64,000 nt of DNA from Pipra filicauda (GCF_003945595.2 NW_024104438.1:62001-126000); one strand, 5' to 3'; shown: positions 12,691-27,284, counted from the stretch's first letter. Made by a program: numbers and translations. Notes: generated from the sequence alone by a model not told the origin.

Positions 12691-15420
12691 GTCAAGCCTT
12701 GAGGTCTCTCAGGATTCCCCTCAAAGACAACAGGATTGAAACAGCTTGACTTTGAACTATGAACAACCTGGGCCTTTTATTATTTTTAGTAGTACTCATG
12801 TACTTACTTGTCATTGCTATTAATTATGTACACCACAGGCATACCGAGTGTCTCATTGCACTGCAAGAGCACAGGGTGAGCCAAAACACATCCCTTTGTG
12901 CTTGTAGCACAGCTTCTGAGGAGGGTTAGCTTTCATATTTCAGTTCAAACACTTTAATATTCAGACACTGCCGTGGACATTATTTGTCTCTCCAGTTGAT
13001 ACTTGTTCCTGAACCAGCAGCAGAAAAGACAAGGTATAAAGAACATATTAAAAATGCCACCCTTTTGTCATGCGAGACCCTATGTCACCGTTCTATTTTA
13101 CCAGAACTGTTTGATCAAAGGAACATGCATTTTTTTCATCTTTAATTAAAACAGTATGGCCACAGTATGTACTGTGAGAACACTATCACCAAAGAGCAGA
13201 CTTTATTTGGAGAAGGTTTTTGAGGAAAGCACAATATTATCATGAAGCTAAATAGCATGAAATAGGTCAAATAAAGCTAATGGCCAAGCAGGCTAAAATA
13301 AGTCAGTGAAACACACTGCTGTGAGGACTGTGTTGACCAATCGTTGCTGTGCTTGGAGATCCAACCTAGATCCAGGCTGTAGGTTGGCCCTGACCCTATA
13401 AGCCACCAGTGTCCTGGCCTGATTTCTGCCAAGTGTCAGTACACTTCCAAATAAAGTGAAAAGTAAATTTCATAAGTCATGGCTTTGTCAATAGCTGACA
13501 GAAAGGGCACTGAAGTGCTGTATTAGTCCACTGGTGCCATGTCCAAAGAAGAAAACTTTATTGTACTGAAATGGTTGGGGAACACAAGGGCAAGGAGTGA
13601 CACAAGCCTTGACACTACTGAAGTGGCATAGTGACAAAAACCTGGGGATATAGCAAAGGAAGCATTCAGTGTGTGCCTGGTGACATTTTAGATACCTTGG
13701 AGTAACTCACCTGGCTCCAGATGCCTCTTCAGACATTCCTGGGTCCTGCCAGCATGAAGATATCCAGACAGGCACTAGTCTTGCATGTTTAAGCAACTCA
13801 AGCCCACTGCAAGTCTCCAGCTTCCCATACATCTTCTTTTAAAGTTGTCTGAAAAGTGTGATTTTTTAGCTCACAGTGTATATTCAGTTATAAATCACAT
13901 CTGGGAGTGAACTGGTGCGTCCACACAGACCAAAGCCCCAGTACCAGTTATTCAAACCTAGGCTGAGCTTAGGCTCACTTGTGAACCTTGTACAAAAACA
14001 AGGGGCTGCAGCTTCCTTTGGTGCAAATATGCCCTTCAGAGCACACACAGCTCATGAGCCACAGAGCTGAGACCCCAGGGAGAAGACCTGACAAAGTGCC
14101 ACCAAGCTCTGGCCAGCCAAAATCCATGTTGGCAGAAGACAATGGAGGCTTCCCAGACAAACATCCCACTCCAGTGTTCAAGTCTTGACACAAAAGAGAA
14201 AGAAACAGAGAAGCAAGGGAACGTGGGGAGTGCTGTGAGTGCATTATACATGAAGGATATCTGTGCTAATGATAACTAGAGACTTTGCAAGAAAGCAGTC
14301 CTAGGCCAGAACATTAATGATACAAGAGTCTATCTAACGAAATCTTCCCAAACAAGAAGCTGGGGGATTAGATTTGAAAAGGGAACTCATTAAGAGAAAC
14401 TTCCCTAACAAAATAAAATAAATATAGTTACAGGCTTTCTTTAGAACTCGGCACTTCTCTGTGTTAGAGGCACTGAGGAGGTGATTTGTCAGAGTGACTG
14501 TGGACTTTTGCAATGTAGATTTATACACTTGAATGAGTCCCCACAGGTTCCCACGAACCCACCAGAGACAAATGGGCACTTCATCTCACTCTAAAGCACA
14601 TTGCAAAATACGGCAAATTAATTGTGCCCTAAAAATGTCTTTTTCTTCCCATCAACTGTGAAGAGATCCTTGGCTTATTAGTTGAGATGTGAGATGATTA
14701 CCCCACATCTACACTGTGAATATCTAGTGTTTATGTAATATAAGTGCTACATGAAGTGTTTGATTCTACTAACTGCATATAACACTGTTTCGTACTATAG
14801 AGCTAATGCTTTATGTTCCAGTACTGCATATAGCTCTTAAGATTTGCTGCAGAGGTGGGCAGGAAGGAGTTTCTTCACTTCACACATTGTTTGAGATGTG
14901 AAAACTTTTTTCCTTTGTGCACCGAGGCGAAACCAGGGTATTTTCAAGTTTTTCATAAGCCTCGAGGAAAATTAATATGAGGTAGCCAGTTGTATGCCCT
15001 TTCAGGAACTTATCAAAGATTTTGCTGATCTATATTTAAATTTAATTTTCACCCCAATTGTCCCAAAGGAGATACTGCCTCCTGATTTTGGGATGGGCAT
15101 TTTTGCCTTCAGAGAATTTGTAGTTCATTGGAGAAGGATTTTTTACATGGATTTCTCAAGTCTCACAGAAGTTCTCAGTTTTCCCTGCTACTGTGTCCCA
15201 CTGATACATGACAGTAAGACATTTCAATGCAGTAAAGTCATCATTTACATAAGAATAATCTCATTTAAGTAGGCATGTAATAGTGATGATGTCCTTGTCA
15301 ATTCACCACAGAAGGAGCAAAACAACTGCCTTAATTCACCTGATGTTTAAATTGTTAGTCATTGAGGCATCTCATCCTTGTAACTGAGATAACAATAATA
15401 AAATCCTAACCAGTTCTCTA

Positions 15421-15512
15421 GTTAAAACAAACAAAAAAACCCCAAAAAACAACAAACAAAAACCCAACACAACAACAACAACAACGACAATAAAAACAAT
15501 CAAAAAATCTCC
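15421..15512. repeat. A/C-rich (CAA)n tract
   Basis: The plus strand contains almost only A and C, with an ACAACAACAACAACAAC core at about 15470-15486 and decayed AAAC/AAAAC units around it. The minus-strand open frame across it (Val/Phe-rich) is an artefact. Confidence 0.85.
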
Positions 15513-17834
15513 CAAAAGCAACAAGACAAGAGTATACAAAGTGAGGCACTTTAGAAAATGTAATTGGTTTCTCTGTTCCTTTATCATTATCTTCTCTTTT
15601 CGTGGGAGGTTATATATGGATGATTCTTCTCCTCAATGATAAGCTGTCCTGAAAGCAAAACCCCAAATTATTATGTTTCAAGCCTTTATTGAAGAATGAA
15701 AAGAAAGCAGTATTCAGCCTTCAGCAAGCCTTCTGAAACGTAATGACTGCTGATTAAATGGCAATAGGGATTTTCAAAGAAATGAGAATTTTAGAAGGTA
15801 CAAATCTCTCAAGAAGATATTAAATAACTGCGCACTTTCAATCCACAGAAGCAGTTTTTATTCCTCGACAACCCAAAGAATCAGCCGGCTCCAAGCTGCC
15901 AGCTCTGTGTCCTGTCAAAATCGCTGCCTCAAAGCCCTTACCTGACAAATTTCCTAAGCATGTGCTGGTCTGTTGTACAGACCTGATTTAAAGGGCTGTT
16001 TTAGCTAATCAACCACTGAAGCCCTCAGCCAAACAGAAGCTGAGATGAGCAAACAGTTGGCTATGTCCTCACATCCCCAAACACCACTATCCTTGTCCAG
16101 GCAAACACCTAATTCACATCATAAATCATAGAAATATAGAATCAAGTGACCCTTACTGGGGTGTGAATATAGCACAGACCCTTCCCCTCTTTGCTTGTCC
16201 ACATGCTTTTTAATAAACAAATTGCAAGGAAAATATCCTCATTGTCTTTTGATTCCCAGCTGGACACAAAGACACAGACAGACTCAAGACAGTGGTGGGC
16301 ACTGCACCCACTCACACGAGGAGACCTCAGACAGGTGCCTTTGAAAGAACGACATTGAAAGGGCTGTGCAGGAGTCAGCACAAAGGTTCTAAGATTGCTT
16401 CCCTTTGGTTTCCAGCTTAGCCATGGGTTTGACAAGGCTTGGACACTCTGATGAAGGAGATATCCTGATGCCTACCTTCCATTTAGATTACTGAGGTTTA
16501 GATGTCTCTGTTACTGCTCTTCCTCTTTTCCACAGCATCTCTCTATAAAATAGAGGGAAATATTTTTTTTCCACCAAAATGAAAATTCAAGTCTTGTCCA
16601 GTTACTCGTGCACATATTCTCATTGTCCATTAACAATACACCTTAACAGCACCTGATAGGATCAAGCCATGTGTCTTGAAGCTGATTTTTTTTGGGGGGG
16701 ATCTATTTATAAAGGTCTAAAATATAAGGAATTACCTTAGCACTAATGAAACAGACTATTTGACATTATTTGATTAAAAAAAACATTGTTAAAAGAGTAA
16801 TTTTCACTCTCAGATTGCTGCCCCTGAACTTATTCTTGATGATGAATTCGAAACTAGGAACTCTCACGATGTGTAGCAGTGGTGGCTGCACTTTCTTTAT
16901 GGTACTTTATTTTTAATAGGGAATAAACCAATCTCATGTTTTAAATAAAAAATAAAAAACAACAAGAACCCTCTTTTTCAGCCTTACACAAAGGAATTAA
17001 TCAAGGAAGGCAAGAAAACTAGTAGAAGGGTGTCTTGATGAAGTCATCAAAGGTCTTGGGGCAAGGGGAGGAAGGAAGAACTGCCATTTAGAAAATAACC
17101 ATGTGGCAGCTCAAAGAATGAATGATGTTTATTTAATTTTTCCTGGGGAATCCAAAAAGTGCCATGAAAAACTGCATCCTGCTTTCCTTCCTTCTGTTAG
17201 ATGATAGACTTGCCTTTTCAGCCATTTCTTAAATATTTTGAACTCCATTGCTCTCAGTGGGGTTTAAGAGGATGTCCTATGGGTATCATGCTGTTGGGGG
17301 CAAGGAGAGATTCTGGAACCACACAGAGGAAAATCAAGCTGTGGGGGAGGCTGAGATGCTGCCTGCAACAGGACTAGGCATCTTTGAGGTTTCCCAGTTT
17401 CTCTCACTTTTTAAATAGGAGTTGCATGTGTCATGAAAAGACTTGGTTACAAATCCCGTCTGTTCTCTCCCACCTTTATCCTCTCCCAGTCACAGCTATC
17501 CCACACCACATCTGACCTCAGCCAATGAATAAAGATAAAACTGGCAATTAAACCATGTCTCATCTGAGGATGAAGGATGGAGTAAATCATGCCCCTAGAT
17601 ACCTGTTTCTCCCCAGTATTGGAGCTCTACCAGCAGAACATAGAAGCCAAAGTCAGGGAGAAGCAGCACATTGAGTATCAAGTGCAGACTGTTCCTATCT
17701 AAACCATACATAACTAATGTGTCCTGGAAGGTATGCAATAATGTTAACAGACTTTTGTAGTAGCCCTTGAGTAGCCCTTACAGAACTTTCTCTGTTCTTC
17801 CTTCTGAGCTAAGGCAAAAAACATCCACAACAAC

Positions 17835-17848
17835 AAAAAAAAAAAAAA
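17835..17848. repeat. Poly(A) tract
   Basis: A run of 14 A after CAACAAC. No retrocopy body is recognised upstream. Confidence 0.75.
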
Positions 17849-18378
17849 GGTATGAAAAGAAAAGGTTGTAGTCAAGAGGCATTAGAAGCAATGAAATTTA
17901 CACCTTCACAGATAAAAAAGGATCAGATGGCGTGATAATGCTGGCTACAAAACCTCAGAGTATAAAGACCCTGTGAGAAAATATGCACAGCCTTTTGCTT
18001 TATTCGTAAAGTAGAAACGAGTAAAGGAAAGAAGGACTCTCCTTTTAGCTCTGGTTCTCATCTGTAGATGCAAGACCTTAACATCCTCACAGTTTAATCT
18101 CCAAGGCTTAGAAAACATGCATCCCATACAGACTGCCCTATTAACTTTTATATTAGCTCTTATCTTCTTAAAACTTTCTGAGAAGTCATTATTCTTTCTC
18201 CTGCCTTCATAAAAATTAAACTGCATACATATTCCTATTTGTACTATTTTGTTATATTTCTTAACATTTCAGTTAAATTCTTCAAAAATTAGTTCTTTTC
18301 TGTCTTTTTTTTTTTCTTCCCTTCTGTTGAGGGTTCCTGAAATTATCTTGGTTTCGAGGTCCTGGCTGAGGGCCAGTG

Positions 18379-18428
18379 CCATTAATAATGATTAATTATT
18401 AATAATAATTAATAATGTACATGTACAT
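18379..18428. repeat. (AAT)n microsatellite next to a 16-bp palindrome
   Basis: Degenerate ATTAATAAT units at about 18380-18416 run into a perfect 16-bp palindrome, AATGTACATGTACATT, at 18413-18428. Confidence 0.8.
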
Positions 18429-20305
18429 TGACATTACAGATGTCTGGGTTTACTCAGAGATATTCCAAGTTATTCTGCAAGGATAATTCCAGATTAAAGA
18501 AGGTTCAAGGTATTAATAGCAGCTAGATATAATTAGAAATCACTTGCATGAGTTTTCCTGCTAATATCTGAGTGGATTTGTTTGAGAATAGCAATCTGAA
18601 CATGGCAGGGCAATACTAGGGGTGAGCAAGGTTTCAAATAATTTTCTTTTCTTTAATTACTGTCTCGAATATTTTTTACCTGTCAGCACAGGGAAGACTC
18701 TATCCTTCAAAATATTTATTAGTATAGTTTCCTGTCTTTCTTCTATGACTTTAAAGCCTTTTTGTAGTGTGTGCTAAGAAAAACTAGAAAAGAAAGTTCA
18801 TTTCATCAAGCAGCTGTAGAATTGCAATCTGGAAGCAAAGAGTAGAGAATAAAAGTAAGAAGGAAAATAATATAAAGAATGACAGTCAGTGTATTTCAAA
18901 ACAATGGACCAGCCTTAAGACATAGCATAGCTGATACACATCAAAGTTTATAATAATTTTCCAGAGTTTATGTCACTACACTAGTAAATGTTCCAAAAAT
19001 TTATTTAGTGCAAAGTCCACTAACTAAGCATTGAAAAGCTGCTGCTCTTAGCACCTGGACAAGAGCAAAATGTAAATCAAGATTGATTTCTGTTCTAATG
19101 CTGATGCAGTCGCATAGCAATGAGCAAGACTATGGAGGATGGAGTATCCTCTCAAGAATTTCAAGTGCTGGGATGGAAAAGGTCTGAATTGATTCTGGGC
19201 CTAAAAGGGCTATTCATCATGATAAAAGAACATTCTTTTACAGTATGGAAATTCAGAGGACATTTATCAATAAGAAAAAGCAAAGACTAAAAGACCAGAC
19301 TATTTCCCTCCTGTTCCCCTTCCGAGGCAAATGAAAAAGTCAGAGATGTTAATCACTGATACACTTTCAATGAAATTTGACCACTTAGAAATAGAATGCA
19401 CACACCTGAGCAAAATATCTATCATTTACATTAATGTGTGCTCCTCACACAGGTAGTATCACCATTTTTTCCAGTTAGCAAGTTAACCCAGGGCAGTTTT
19501 GAAGTTATAAAACATGCCTGAATAAAGGTTTCATTCAAGGAGGGCCAATATGGAAATAATAATCTGATTATCAGACCTGACCAGTCTTCAACTGGACCTT
19601 CTGGGGACATCAACAGAGAACAGGTTCCTTTTGCTCTGTGCACTGGACAAACTCCTAATAGATGACAAACAAATGGTACGAGGGTAAGATCCAACTCACT
19701 GATTAAATACCCAAAGTCAGTTACAATCTGATGTACAATAAAACTTGATTATAGATTTTGAAACAAACCTTACAGTCTTTGATGATGCAATTTGGAGGAA
19801 CTACTACTACTCAACCAATTCAGTAAATCTATCAGTTAAACATGATTTTTGTCATGCCTTGAGCTGATGATTTGTTCCATTTGCGAAGTGGAGGAGAAAG
19901 GGAGAGCATCCTTGGAGCTGCAGGAAGTGTTGTTCACTAGGAAAGGACTGTGGATGAAAAGATCACTGTCCATTCACAAATGCACAGTTTTAATTTCAGT
20001 TCTGAGAAAAGCCCATACAGTCCACCTTCCTCTCCCTTTCTTTTCTCCTCCTGTGTTGTGTTTTTTAACTACTAATGAGGAAAACTTCTCTGAGTTCAGA
20101 GATGGCAGTGACTCATGTATCAGCTGAGTGCACAGTAGCAATGTCATATATACTGTGCACTTAACGTGGCTTCAGGGCAGGATAACACAAATTTATTTCC
20201 CAATGGAAAATTAAAGTAAATTCTAATTCCCTGAATAAGAGCAACGACTATTCAAATGTCCATGTGCTTCACTTCTGTGCACACAGGGAGGATTATTTCA
20301 TTATA

Positions 20306-20592
20306 TAATCACAGAATGGTTTGGGTTGGAAGGGACCTTAAATATCATCCAGTTTCACCGCCCTGCCATGGGCAGTGACACCTTCCACTAGACCAAGCTG
20401 CTCCAAGCCCCCTCCAACCCGACTTTGAACACTTCCAGGGATGGGGCAGCCACAGCTTCTCCGGGCAACCTGTGCCAGGGCCTCACCACCCTCACAGGGA
20501 AGAATTTCTCCCAATATCTATCATAAATCTCTCCCATTTTAGTTTAAAACTCTTTGCCCTTGTCCTGTCACACATTATTTCTGTGTCATTAG
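20306..20592 (-). mobile_element. CR1 LINE 3' fragment
   Basis: A minus-strand copy. The plus strand begins ATAATCACAGAATGGTTTGG and reads through the GGACCTTAAATATCATCCAG block, the CCATGGGCAGTGACACCTTC block and the reverse of the ORF2 C-terminus (CTTCCAGGGATGGGGCAGCC). It ends in the decayed segment TCCTGTCACACATTATTTCT. It shares the same internal blocks as the copy at 7.25 kb. Confidence 0.93.
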
Positions 20593-23500
20593 GGGAGGGC
20601 TGGTGAGCAGTGTGGGGGTTTCCTCTGTGATGGAAAAGGGCTGCAAGCTGGAAAGGGCAGGGAAGGGAGGTCCAAGTGTCAGAGTTGTCAGTGTTAGCTT
20701 CTGCAGGTGTGTTCTTTTATCCCATGACCTTTGATGCCAACAGCAGAGGAAGAAAAACAGTGAAACAAAAAAATCCTCCCAGAAACAGCATGTGCCTTAA
20801 GCTTGCGTTACATCTACCCAGAAGATCAGATTTTTCTTAGTGCTAAAACTTGTTCCCATGTAGATCTAAAATGTAGGATTGCAGACTACTTAATCTGTAG
20901 AAAGTGCCAATTCCTGCACCTCCACAGTGCTGTAATCTTCCAGTTTCCATGCTCCAGGACACTAATAGGTCAGGAACTAAACAAACATAACGAAGTTATT
21001 CCCAGTGAGCAAACACCTGGAGGGAAAAAAAAAAGGTCAGCTCTATTAGTGTCTGAGCAGAGGCTTTTTAAAATCCAGAGGTTTTCCAGAGTTTTTTTCT
21101 TTGTTTCCTGACTACACGGTGAGACAACTCACAGGGGTACAGGTTGCAGGACACAAAGCTGTGATCTCTACCGGGTCCCACTGCTTCCCTGGAGGACCAC
21201 TGCCTGAGAATGTCTGGAGTTCTCATCTCTCTCTCTTGGGAAGGTGGTCCTGGACACAGGACAGAAGAGATAATCTTGGCAGAAAATGGGATACCATTGT
21301 CCTGGGACAGGAAGGATTTCTCAGGCTACATTATTTTGTACTATTTCTGCCCCTCAGTACATACATGTTATATTCAAATCTCTTCAGTAGAGTAGCTAAA
21401 AGGGTGAAAATTTTTTCAAAGCTATAATAAGCACACTTGTTTCCCTAATACTCTTTCTCTCTGCTCAGGCCACTACGATATTTCCAGTGGCATAAAAATT
21501 CAACTCTTGTTTGCAAGCCTTTCAGGCATCTTTTTAATGACCTCATTAACTAAATCCAGGAGGGATGGCAGGGTTTGGTGGGTGTGTTCTTTCAAGCTAT
21601 TTTTAATACTTATGATCAGAAGAAAATGTATATGCAGCTGGAGTTAGAAGAAGATTACAAAGCACACGTGAAACAGAGCAATCAGCCCGGTGTTCTACTG
21701 CTATCCCTTTCAGCCCTCTCTCAGGTATTGACACTTAAAAATGTCAAGCTATTATTTTTCCACAGCTCAGGAACAATGTCCCTGGTTCAATATGTTCACG
21801 CTCCTTTCTTTGCTCTTGCAGCCCTAACATCAGACTGTCAACCCCCCAGATTAAAAAGGATTGCTGCCTGTCTTGGCATCAGAGTGACTGCTACAACTGT
21901 GCTGATGGGATGTCTTAGGAATGCCTGAAGGACTGGATCACTTCTGTCAATTGGAGAGTGAGGTTATTGTATTTTTAGGTTTTTGTGAAAACCCTATGGT
22001 GATACCAGCAACGTGTCATACCTGCAGCTGGGGGACGGAGCTGCAGAGCCCTAAATCTGTGAGCATCCTTTGTATGTAACATGAACTCAACCAACCTTGG
22101 CAGAGTCAGATTCTGAGTATCCTGAGCCAGCTGCCTCCAAGGGTGGGGATTGGTGATGCAGCTGCTAAGGCTCTTCCATCTGGGCATGATGTTTCTGCAT
22201 GCTCCACCTGTCACAGCCACACATCAGCACATGCTAAATAGGATTCTTTTTTTCTTCCCCTTAAGGGACTTGAAAATTAGTAGCCAAGTGCTCGTGTAAA
22301 GCTATGCAAAATGGTCTGATGCGTTGGATTAGTTTTGATATCCTTTATTTCTTGGTTGTAAAATATTTGGGAAATGCCTTAGCTCCTGCAGATGGGTTTT
22401 GCAAGCAGAAAGAAATTGCTCCCAACACAACTGGGATACCCAACAGTTGGGTATTTTTTATTCTGTCGGTGAGGCAGAGAGAACACACTTCAACTCAGAA
22501 GCTGCTCTGCTACCTGACACAGGCTCAAATTGCAAAGGTACCTGGTGATTTCTGAACCATACGTTCAGCAGCACTGATGACAGGAATTGCAATTACTATG
22601 TCTCAGGATGAAATTTTGTGTCAAAATTTATGGTAATGTAAATTGATATTTTTTAACTGATTGTAACAGAGCGGGATCAGTCTGGACTGATGGAGAACCT
22701 GGCCCAAATATATATGTTTTAATTCATCCTAAACTGAAACTTGTCAGGAATTTGGAAAGAATCACTAGGGTTTTCACTTGCATTGTATGAAGTATGTGTC
22801 AATGTAGACAGGCCAGAGCTACTCATCAAAAAAACCTAAATAAAACATTATATCTCCACTGGCAAACAAAATTTCATCTTAACCATGTGCAAAGAAAAAA
22901 ATGACAATTTCTGACAGGATTTTTCACCAGGAAAAAAAAAAGTGCAGAGATGTTTGTCTGCTTTCATCAGCTCAGTTATTCTCAGGAGCTATGGTTCCAG
23001 GTTTCTTGTGATCTCCTGAGGATCCAGCCAAGCTACATGTTTCATGATGTCTCATTGCAATGCCCCAGGAATAGGCATGTCTCAGATCTAGATCTTTCAA
23101 GCTTTTATTTCTATTATGGTGATGTGTGAAAGTGCCAGTGTTTCCCCCCTGAGAGAGTGAAAATGTCAAAAAAGACGAGGCAGAAAATGAATATATGACA
23201 AACAGCAAGATGAAAGGAAGAGGCAGAGCAACAGCCAGAGCAAAGAGTTTGCAAACTTGCTTCAATCACATGTAGGCACAAACACACTGCTGTGAATCAT
23301 AGAAACATATTTTAATAGAAATAGCAAAACACGATCTGCTGTCCCTTCTCTCCCGCCTCTATCCATTGCCTCTTGGGGATTTTTCTGTAGGAATTTCAAC
23401 AGAGCTTTCTCTCTGGAGTTTCAAAGGAAGAGGAAGACAAGTCAATAACTAAGGAGTTTTGTGAAAGAAGACTCATTACTGGCTGGCAAATGGTTAGTGA

Positions 23501-24021
23501 CTACAATATGTAAGTAGTCAGAAAAGGATCAAAAAGCCCTCAAAAATCAGCCAGAAAAATGTTGAAAATTTTATGGAAAAGGCAGGGAGTTTGCACTGTA
23601 ATGGGTATGAAAAGACCATCAAGCAAACTCCCATCTTCCACTGACCTAAATTTGGGGTCCTGTGCAGGAGTTGGTTCACAACAGTTCTGCAATGTTGTGA
23701 TGTGTTTGCTAGGGTGTGATGTGTTCCTGCCTCAGAGGTTCTGCATTCCTGGGGCTCTGTCACCTGAATTCCCTCTGCAGTTAATTCCTGCCTCACAGGG
23801 ACTGTGCAGGGGCATGGTCCCCAATGAGCATTGGGAATACACAGATGGAGCAAGGGAAGACAGACAAGTGCTCAGGAAGGATAAAACTGATCTGATCTCA
23901 GGTTAAAGGCACCTAAACACAGTCTTGTATGTTCACTGGGTGTCTGAATTTCCATCCCAGCCACAGGAGATGGAAGACACAATTTAGTTGCTGAAACAAG
24001 ATTGTTTTTAATCCTGTTTCT

Positions 24022-24050
24022 AAACATGTATCAAACATGTATCAAACATA
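24022..24050. repeat. 11-bp tandem repeat, about 2.6 copies
   Basis: The unit AAACATGTATC is repeated exactly at 24022-24032 and 24033-24043, with a partial third copy to 24050. Confidence 0.9.
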
Positions 24051-25108
24051 TAATAGCAAAGCCTGGGACCCAGAGAAGTGTATTGTTTCCCTGAGACAGT
24101 AGAAACCCTCTGTAGTCTGATGGTTTGGATGTATGAAAAGGCAAGTTCCTGCTTTGCAGAGATACAGAAATTGATGAAGAATTGGAGTGGAAAAGGGTAA
24201 TTAATTTCTAATAGGTAGGACTAGTTGAAAGATAATTCCTTGCCTTGGGAATCCAATCAACCATTTAGGATATTTCTAGCAAGAATAAATAGAAATATTT
24301 CACACATAATCAGCCCTTGTGTCATTTGTCACATGCAGAGGGACATGTAAATGTGTCTAACCTCAACAAGTGTGTACATGTGATGGTGGTTTGGGTTGTT
24401 TTGGTTTTTTAATACCTTAAAACTTAGGTCTTTTAACTTACAGATTTTCAAGGGCTTTATATCCATAAGTTCAATAACACTGAGAGTGCAGGTCCTAATT
24501 CCAAAGCCCATTTCAAACAGTGACTCTGTCCATTACCTTTGGAGCATCAAGGGCAAAGACAGATTTCTAAGTGCAATATCAGAAGAACAAACATCCCCAA
24601 ATAGTCATGGTTTGCATTATAGTCCCCAAATTTCTCACTTCTTAAAATTCCTCCAGTCACCTGTTCAGACATTATTTCTTAAGAAAAAGCCCAACCCTGG
24701 TCTTTGGTAACTTCTTTGGCGCCGTAGGGAAATCTGTGCTAGAAAATGAAGTGCTGATAATTCCACAAAGCCATTTCCTTGAACACATCCTCCCACCTCC
24801 TCCTACCCACTCCATGTGTCTGCTTCATCCATCTGTTTCATCTCATGAAATGCATGGATCATGAGCTTCCTGGAGCACATCCAAGTTTCCTTGCCTCTGC
24901 AGCTGAACATTCACATTGTTCCATGCTGTAGACAAGCATAAATATTGTGTAGTGAGCAGTTTGCCTTGTTTCCAGTTTCAGCACATCATATTCTGAAAAT
25001 TATCCGTTACTCAGAATGATCCATGGGTTTATTTATCAATTAATACATGGCATTATGATCCTTGAATTCCCCATTGGGTGTATTCTCAACACTCACTTTT
25101 GTTGCCAG

Positions 25109-25210
25109 CCCTGTGCTATTTCTGTGTGACTACCCAGTCAGGCACTAATCAATCAGTAGAATTGCATCTGCATGACACTGAGGACCCACCTACAGCACCT
25201 ACATTCAGAG
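25109..25210 (+). other. Candidate internal exon (weak)
   Basis: A 102-nt segment open in one frame, preceded by a pyrimidine-rich acceptor-like sequence (ACTTTTGTTGCCAG) and followed by a strong donor (CAGAG|GTAAGA). Its length is a multiple of three and both ends would be phase 1. The translation includes an N-X-S sequon (NQS) and DTEDPPTAPTF, but matches no protein I recognise. Segments like this arise by chance in tens of kilobases of DNA, so confidence is low. Confidence 0.12.
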
Positions 25211-26914
25211 GTAAGAAAATTTTTGCACTGCTGGGGCCTCTGAGCCTGAGTCTTCAAATGGATCCTGGTGCTCAGCAGCTCTTGCAATGACATTCCTACT
25301 TGCTGAGGTGGAAGTGTGGTTAATTTGTATTTGAAATCCACCCTTCACATTAAAAATGAGCATTTTGAGGTAAAGCTGATGCACTATAGTATTCATAAAA
25401 AGCAAGCAAAAGATCTGAAACAAATTAATTCCCTTTAAAAATGGAAATAAATGTGTGTGGAAGGTATTCACCTAGCCTGGCCAAGGGAGTTACAACCTGC
25501 AATAATTAAAAGCATTTCTTTGACCTTTGTGGAAGGAAAGAACTAGTCATTCCTATTCATTTTACAAGCATGGAAGTCTTAGTCTAAAGTACCATTTTAA
25601 TTTAAAGAGGCTCCCCTCCTATTGCAAACAGCCTTTCTAATGGTGGGAGGGTGTGTGTTAATACATCAGTAATAAATGTCTTGGGCTTTTAACCTAGAAT
25701 TATATTTCTCTTGTTGGTGATGTTGGAGTTGCTGCCAGGGAATACACCCACTGACAGCCCTGAGAGAGCAGGGCAGAGTCAGCTGAAAAGCCTGAATATG
25801 GAGATTTTGATCTGTGACACTACTTTAAAAGAAAATCAGAGAGTGTATTTAGCTTGGATCTGGCCTTATGGGCATAGTGAATTGAAGCAGTCATGATTTC
25901 TTCTGAATTTTTATTTCCAGCAATACTTCTGTTTTCCTTCCTTCATGTTAAGAAAGTGATCCCCTGAGCTCACATTTTGCTAATCCAATTGATTCTGTCA
26001 GACAAGCACCGTGCTTTGCAGCTGGTGGAAGTGCACAGGGAAGCATCATCCTCTCTCCAGACAACTCAAAAGTCACCACGGCTCAGATGAGTTTCGCTAT
26101 ACACAGAAGCTGCAAAGCTCATCTCATGCTCTCATTTCCCCACTACCAGGAAAATGAAGAAAAAATCAGGGAGGATTTTGCAAGCATGGGGGCCATGGGT
26201 TGCGATGACCTGATCCAGATAGAAAATATTAAAAGTCACATAAGCAAAGCTCAAAAATAGCCAATAGAGGTCTTGCTATTCAATGTCCAGCTTCTCATTA
26301 GAAAAACAGGACCCATACAGAGAACAAGCTGTCACTCCATAATGTTGCTTGTCTTTCTGCATTAATTTGTAACTATCTTTTTCCTGGATCTTCATGTATC
26401 TCCATGCATTTAAATTGCATCCACTGTAATAAATAAAGAAAGAAACCTGGGGCATCTAGTCTTTTTGCTGTTAACATTGATGAAAATCTACTTGTAACTC
26501 AAGAACACTTACTTTGCCAGGCATTCAATTAAAACTGAACAAGGAGCACTCTGATATGAGCAAACACTTACAAAATGAGGAATTCACCATGAACTACATA
26601 AATGTGATGCATGTCAAACACCAATCAGTAGAACCCCAGACACAAGAAAATAAACCTCAGTGAAATGTAAATGTATAGAAAAGAAAGTAAACAGATGCTT
26701 CTTTTTTAGGCCTTGAATCTGAATATCATATTCTTATAACAAATTTCTGTTAACATCAGAAATAAGGTCATGATCTACTTGATTCTGTACCAATTGCCAC
26801 ATATGAGCAAACAAAATTAATCTTAACCTTTTATTTTGTCACTCTGAATGTTTCTGAGTACCTCTTTTCAGGATATCTTTCATCCTGATCTAATAAAAGG
26901 CTATAAGATGAAGC

Positions 26915-26939
26915 CAAAAAAGAAAAAAAGAAAAAAAAA
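26915..26939. repeat. A-rich tract
   Basis: A-runs broken by single G residues, about 25 bp. Confidence 0.75.
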
Positions 26940-27284
26940 TCTCATTTATGTGGACTCCTTTACACTGTTATTACTGGGACTGGAGAAAGCAGAAACTTGA
27001 GGAAAGCATCCTGGCAACTAATTTATGGTCATCTGGTTCAACTGTGGGGTGAGATATACTAGATTAGACACCTCCATACTACTCCTTTCTCCTGATTCTG
27101 TAAAATAGGGTCTGAGCAAGCAACCAGGAAAAGAACAGGACTCTGGAAGATAATTGCAGAACAGTAGGGTGTTGAATATACTAAGAAAATAATGGGAAGT
27201 GCAAATCACAGATTAACCTACTGCTGAAGGAGACTTATTGGGTTTGCATTGTCCTGAGATGGGATTGCAATTAGCTGCAGTTTG

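Larger units (their letters stand above)
12691..20305. other. Unique non-coding DNA with scattered simple repeats
   Basis: No gene or clear dispersed repeat is seen. The open frames (for example 13975-14251, 14994-15272 and 17945-18226) have no recognisable homology. The words AATCATAGAAATATAGAATC at about 16124-16143 resemble a CR1 terminal repeat but nothing beyond them matches. A mixed-composition block at about 15840-16040 could be conserved non-coding DNA. On its minus strand it carries a strong donor-like CAG|GTAAGG at about 15943. Confidence 0.5.

Noticed and set aside
16124..16143. AATCATAGAAATATAGAATC resembling a CR1 terminal repeat
   Set aside because: The adjoining sequence has no CR1 3'-UTR blocks, so 20 bp of AT-rich similarity is not enough.
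21575..21928. 117-aa open frame with a strong internal splice acceptor
   Set aside because: No matching donor and no recognised homology. An open frame of this size is expected by chance somewhere in 64 kb.
22436..22460. 9-bp stem followed by T-run, like an intrinsic terminator
   Set aside because: The loop would be one base, which is not foldable as such, and the DNA is eukaryotic, where this signal has no such role.
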